Both the position numbers and the translations under genes were made by a program. Below, piece after piece: positions 5,383 through 7,432 of a DNA stretch of 7,432 nt. The first letter of the stretch is position 1, and every line of letters starts with the position of its first letter. The DNA is from Acidobacteriaceae bacterium (GTDB taxonomy: Bacteria; Acidobacteriota; Vicinamibacteria; Vicinamibacterales; CAVVIG01). The stretch is from contig JAISPN010000159.1 of the NCBI GenBank assembly GCA_031274845.1, positions 1-7,432 on the forward strand, in the 5' to 3' direction. Under the pieces are notes generated by a model. It searched no databases, was not told the origin of the DNA, and saw nothing but the letters and a program-made list of their open reading frames with translations.

Positions 5383-6377
5383 TGTGATGAGTCCGTTTGA
5401 GATGAGTGGAGTGGAAGAGAACGAGAGTCGAGCTCGTGCTGCGCGCTACACGAGGCGCCGCCCAGCACGCAGAACTGCGCGCAGAAGCGGTGCATGAGCG
5501 GAACCGGACGCGCTGTAGCTTCGGCCAGCGTCCCGCCAAGGTTGAAGAGTGGATCGTAAGGCAGTAGCGTGCACGCCGTCACGGCGGGCGCGTCCGCGCC
5601 TTTGTGTTTGACCACCATGCGCGAGCGCGCGCACATCACAGACGAGGGGTCGCGTCCCAAGATCGACCAGCACTGCACCGTGATCTCGGAGACATCCTTG
5701 TCGCCGCGCATCTCCGGAAACAAGACGAGCCCGGTTGGGTCCGCCGCGTCGATCGGAAGGTGCAGTTCAGCAAACAACTTGCCGTACCCCGCGCGCATCT
5801 GTGCGTCGGTCTCACCCCAGAGTGTGCGGCCGGCGACGGTAATCGTGAAGCCAGCTTCTGCCAGCCAGTGCAGGCCGATGATGGCTGGCTCCCAGCTCCG
5901 TGGTCCGCGCAACTGCTCGTGACCGCGCTGGTCGTAGTGATCGAGCGACACGCGCAGCGTGAGCATCCCCGGATACTGCGCGTTGAGCGCTTCGAGCGGC
6001 GCCCGGAGTTTCTGCATCGGCTTCATCGCGTTTGTCAGCACGAGCACTCGGAAACCGGCGCGCATGCTGTCTTCGAGCATGCCGAGGATGTCCGGATTCA
6101 TAAACGGCTCACCGCCGGTGAATCCAATCTCCGCTGGTGGCGGATCGCACGCGCGCGCTTCGTTCAGGAAGCGCAAGACTTCCGCTCTGGTCAGATAGAC
6201 CAGACGATCGTTGCTCGGGCTCGATTCGATGTAGCAGTGCTCGCACGCAAGATTGCACAGCGTTCCGGTGTTGAACCAGAGCGTTTCAAAGACACCAAAC
6301 GTGACGCTAGCGCGCGGGGCGCCAGTGGCCGTTACGAGCGGGTCGGTGAATTTGCGCACGGCGAGAACTTGCGACAT
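5379..6377 (-). CDS. Radical SAM enzyme with C-terminal Cys-rich (auxiliary-cluster-like) region, ars operon
   Basis: A 332-residue radical SAM protein. The CX3CX2C motif is C41-N-L-A-C45-E-H-C48, preceded by ETLWFNTGTL; the SAM-binding GGEP is at 88-91 (GFTGGEPFMNPD), and RVSLDHYD at 142-149 is the next core strand. After the barrel there are six further cysteines, C236, C249, C269, C299, C303 and C310 (the last three in FCAQFCVLGGASCS), suggesting a SPASM/twitch-like domain with one or more extra iron-sulfur clusters. The order and spacing do not match a textbook SPASM. The last 20 residues are Ser/His/Gln-rich. It starts 3 nt after the arsM stop and its TGA overlaps the nitroreductase start. 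By position it corresponds to ArsS of arsenosugar clusters, which attaches a deoxyadenosyl group to dimethylarsenite. However, the N-terminus (CYIESSP instead of the CHVDAGP type) and the C-terminus differ from ArsS as I know it. Function therefore: organoarsenical radical chemistry, inferred. Confidence 0.85.
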   Translation of the reverse strand: MSQVLAVRKFTDPLVTATGAPRASVTFGVFETLWFNTGTLCNLACEHCYIESSPSNDRLVYLTRAEVLRFLNEARACDPPPAEIGFTGGEPFMNPDILGMLEDSMRAGFRVLVLTNAMKPMQKLRAPLEALNAQYPGMLTLRVSLDHYDQRGHEQLRGPRSWEPAIIGLHWLAEAGFTITVAGRTLWGETDAQMRAGYGKLFAELHLPIDAADPTGLVLFPEMRGDKDVSEITVQCWSILGRDPSSVMCARSRMVVKHKGADAPAVTACTLLPYDPLFNLGGTLAEATARPVPLMHRFCAQFCVLGGASCSAQHELDSRSLPLHSSQTDSSQ

Positions 6378-6380
6378 GCG

Positions 6381-7241
6381 TCAGTGGCAGCGGCCGCCAC
6401 ACTCACACGCGGCCGGCTTGGTGGCACGCACGAACGCGCTCATGAACTTGCCGTCAATCTGTTCGATGGACGCGGCAAGATCCGCGTGATTGGCGTTCAG
6501 GAAGCCGCGCGCATCGTCAGCGGTGTAGACGCGGGTCGGCTCGATGTCGATCCGCTCGAATCCAGCCGCGGCGAGTTTGGCCGCGTAGTCCGTATCCTGA
6601 AGCGCGCCCGAGATACAGCCCGCCCACAACAGCGCGTCACGGCGCAGCGGCTCCGGCATCTCGCCGCGCGTGACGATGTCCGAGACGGCGAAGCGGCCAC
6701 CGGGTTTGAGCACGCGGAAGACTTCGCGCAACACTTGATCTTTGTCGGCAGACAGATTGATGACGCAGTTGGAGATGACGACATCGACCGAGTTGTCCGG
6801 CAGCGGAATCTGTTCGATCTCGCCTTTGAGAAACTCGACGTTCGTGACGCCGGCCTTGCGCTGGTTTTCACGCGCGAGCGCCAGCATCTCGTCGGTCATG
6901 TCGAGGCCGTAGGCTTTGCCACTCGCGCCAACGCGACGCGCGGACAGGAGGACGTCGATGCCGCCGCCAGATCCGAGATCGAGCACCGTCTCTCCCGGCG
7001 CGAGTTCAGCCAGCGCCGTCGGATTTCCGCACCCAAGCGACGCCAGCATCGCTTCGATCGGCAACCCGCTCGTCTCCGCCGCTTCGTAGAGATTCGACGT
7101 AATCGGATTGGCTCCCGCCAGCGCATCGGCGCTTCCACAGCAGTCCGTTCCGCCGCAGCAGGCGCCGGTTCCCGTCGAGGCGCGGCGGGCCGCTTCGCTG
7201 TAGGTGCGGAGCACGGTTTCTTTCACGTTGGTCGTTGTCAT
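6381..7241 (-). CDS. arsM: Arsenite S-adenosylmethionine methyltransferase
   Basis: A 286-residue cytosolic arsenite methyltransferase, which moves methyl groups from SAM to thiol-bound As(III), giving mono-, di- and trimethylated products. The Rossmann SAM site is VLDLGSGGGIDVLL (86-99), with the acidic GLDMTDEML (112-120). The three catalytic arsenic-binding cysteines are seen: C71 (SLGCGNP), C159 (VISNCVINLS) and C209 (WAGCISGAL); the 50-residue spacing of the last two equals that of characterised ArsM. A fourth conserved Cys could come from the N-terminal CCGGTDCC (28-35). The C-terminus ends in CECGGRCH (279-286), a Cys-rich tail. Start ATG at 7241 with AAGGAA about 7 nt upstream. It lies 12 bp after the arsC stop and 3 bp before the radical SAM gene, so all are co-transcribed. 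Any ArsR control would lie upstream, outside the window. Confidence 0.95.
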   Translation of the reverse strand: MTTTNVKETVLRTYSEAARRASTGTGACCGGTDCCGSADALAGANPITSNLYEAAETSGLPIEAMLASLGCGNPTALAELAPGETVLDLGSGGGIDVLLSARRVGASGKAYGLDMTDEMLALARENQRKAGVTNVEFLKGEIEQIPLPDNSVDVVISNCVINLSADKDQVLREVFRVLKPGGRFAVSDIVTRGEMPEPLRRDALLWAGCISGALQDTDYAAKLAAAGFERIDIEPTRVYTADDARGFLNANHADLAASIEQIDGKFMSAFVRATKPAACECGGRCH

Positions 7242-7253
7242 GGCAGGTTCCTT

Positions 7254-7432
7254 TCACGACCGCTGCGGCGGCAATAGATCGAGTACGCGTTCCGGAGGAC
7301 GACAGAGCGTCACGCCGAGCGGCGAGACGACCAGCGGACGGTTGATGAGAATCGGATGCGCCATCATCACGTCGATGAGCGCGGCATCGCTCAGGCTCTC
7401 ATCGTCCAGCCCCAACTCCGCGTACGGCGTCC
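7254..7432 (-). CDS. arsC: Glutaredoxin-type arsenate reductase ArsC, C-terminal part
   Basis: Only the last 59 residues are in the window; the 5' part including the catalytic Cys lies off the right edge. The reading TPYAELGLDDESLSDAALID, then VMMAHPILINRPLVVSPLG, then VTLCRPPERVLDLLPPQRS aligns closely with the C-terminal half of the plasmid R773/E. coli type ArsC (PYEELGL..., LIDFMLQHPILINRPIVVTP, LCRPSE.VLEILP). The two arginines corresponding to the anion-binding Arg94 and Arg107 are present in INRP and LCRP. This type reduces arsenate to arsenite using glutathione and glutaredoxin. The protein stops soon after the LDLLP motif, lacking the C-terminal extension of the E. coli enzyme. It is the most upstream visible gene of the minus operon, 12 bp ahead of arsM, and would provide the arsenite that ArsM uses. 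Confidence 0.93.
   Translation of the reverse strand, partial: TPYAELGLDDESLSDAALIDVMMAHPILINRPLVVSPLGVTLCRPPERVLDLLPPQRS

Noticed and set aside
5604..7277. A 557-codon open frame on the plus strand opposite arsM and the radical SAM gene
   Set aside because: It is Arg/His/Gln-rich with no domain pattern, and the opposite strand has unmistakable arsM and radical SAM motifs. Long antisense open frames are expected at this GC content.
1..7432. tRNA, rRNA, riboswitch, CRISPR, insertion sequence or attachment site
   Set aside because: Genes are packed with almost no non-coding space; I saw no direct-repeat arrays, terminal inverted repeats, transposase motifs or RNA gene signatures on either strand.

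Overview
This GC-rich, very gene-dense window looks like a chromosomal fragment from a high-GC Gram-negative-type environmental bacterium. An Acidobacteriota-like origin is my best guess, resting on codon and base use and on the partial methyltransferase at the left edge; it is not proven. There are nine complete protein genes, two partial ones at the edges, and almost no intergenic space. I see no RNA genes, mobile elements, repeats or CRISPR.

Layout. Positions 1-493 (minus): the 5' end of a probable SAM-dependent methyltransferase, preceded by a small three-helix membrane protein. Positions 549-4795 (plus): a five-gene operon whose four internal junctions are all 4-nt ATGA/GTGA overlaps. 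In order it encodes a fatty-acid-hydroxylase/sterol-desaturase-type di-iron membrane enzyme, a TVP38/TMEM64 (VTT) membrane protein, a MerA-like FAD disulfide oxidoreductase, a TIGR04283-type glycosyltransferase and a TIGR04282-type (DUF2064) transferase. Positions 4798-7432 (minus, listed in transcription order): arsC (3' end), arsM, a radical SAM enzyme and a RutE-like nitroreductase, again tightly packed. The two operons converge with only 2 bp between their stop codons.

Together this reads as an arsenic biotransformation locus. ArsC reduces arsenate to arsenite and ArsM methylates arsenite. A radical SAM enzyme lies directly downstream of arsM, and the opposing operon holds the two transferase families that are typically found with arsenosugar biosynthesis genes, plus the TVP38 and MerA-like partners often seen near them. 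Three things are unusual. The radical SAM protein does not look like canonical ArsS. A RutE-like flavoprotein is translationally coupled to it. A lipid-hydroxylase-type enzyme leads the transferase operon. I infer a possible arsenosugar/arsenolipid (or other organoarsenical) pathway with a non-standard radical SAM step; the product cannot be read from the sequence.
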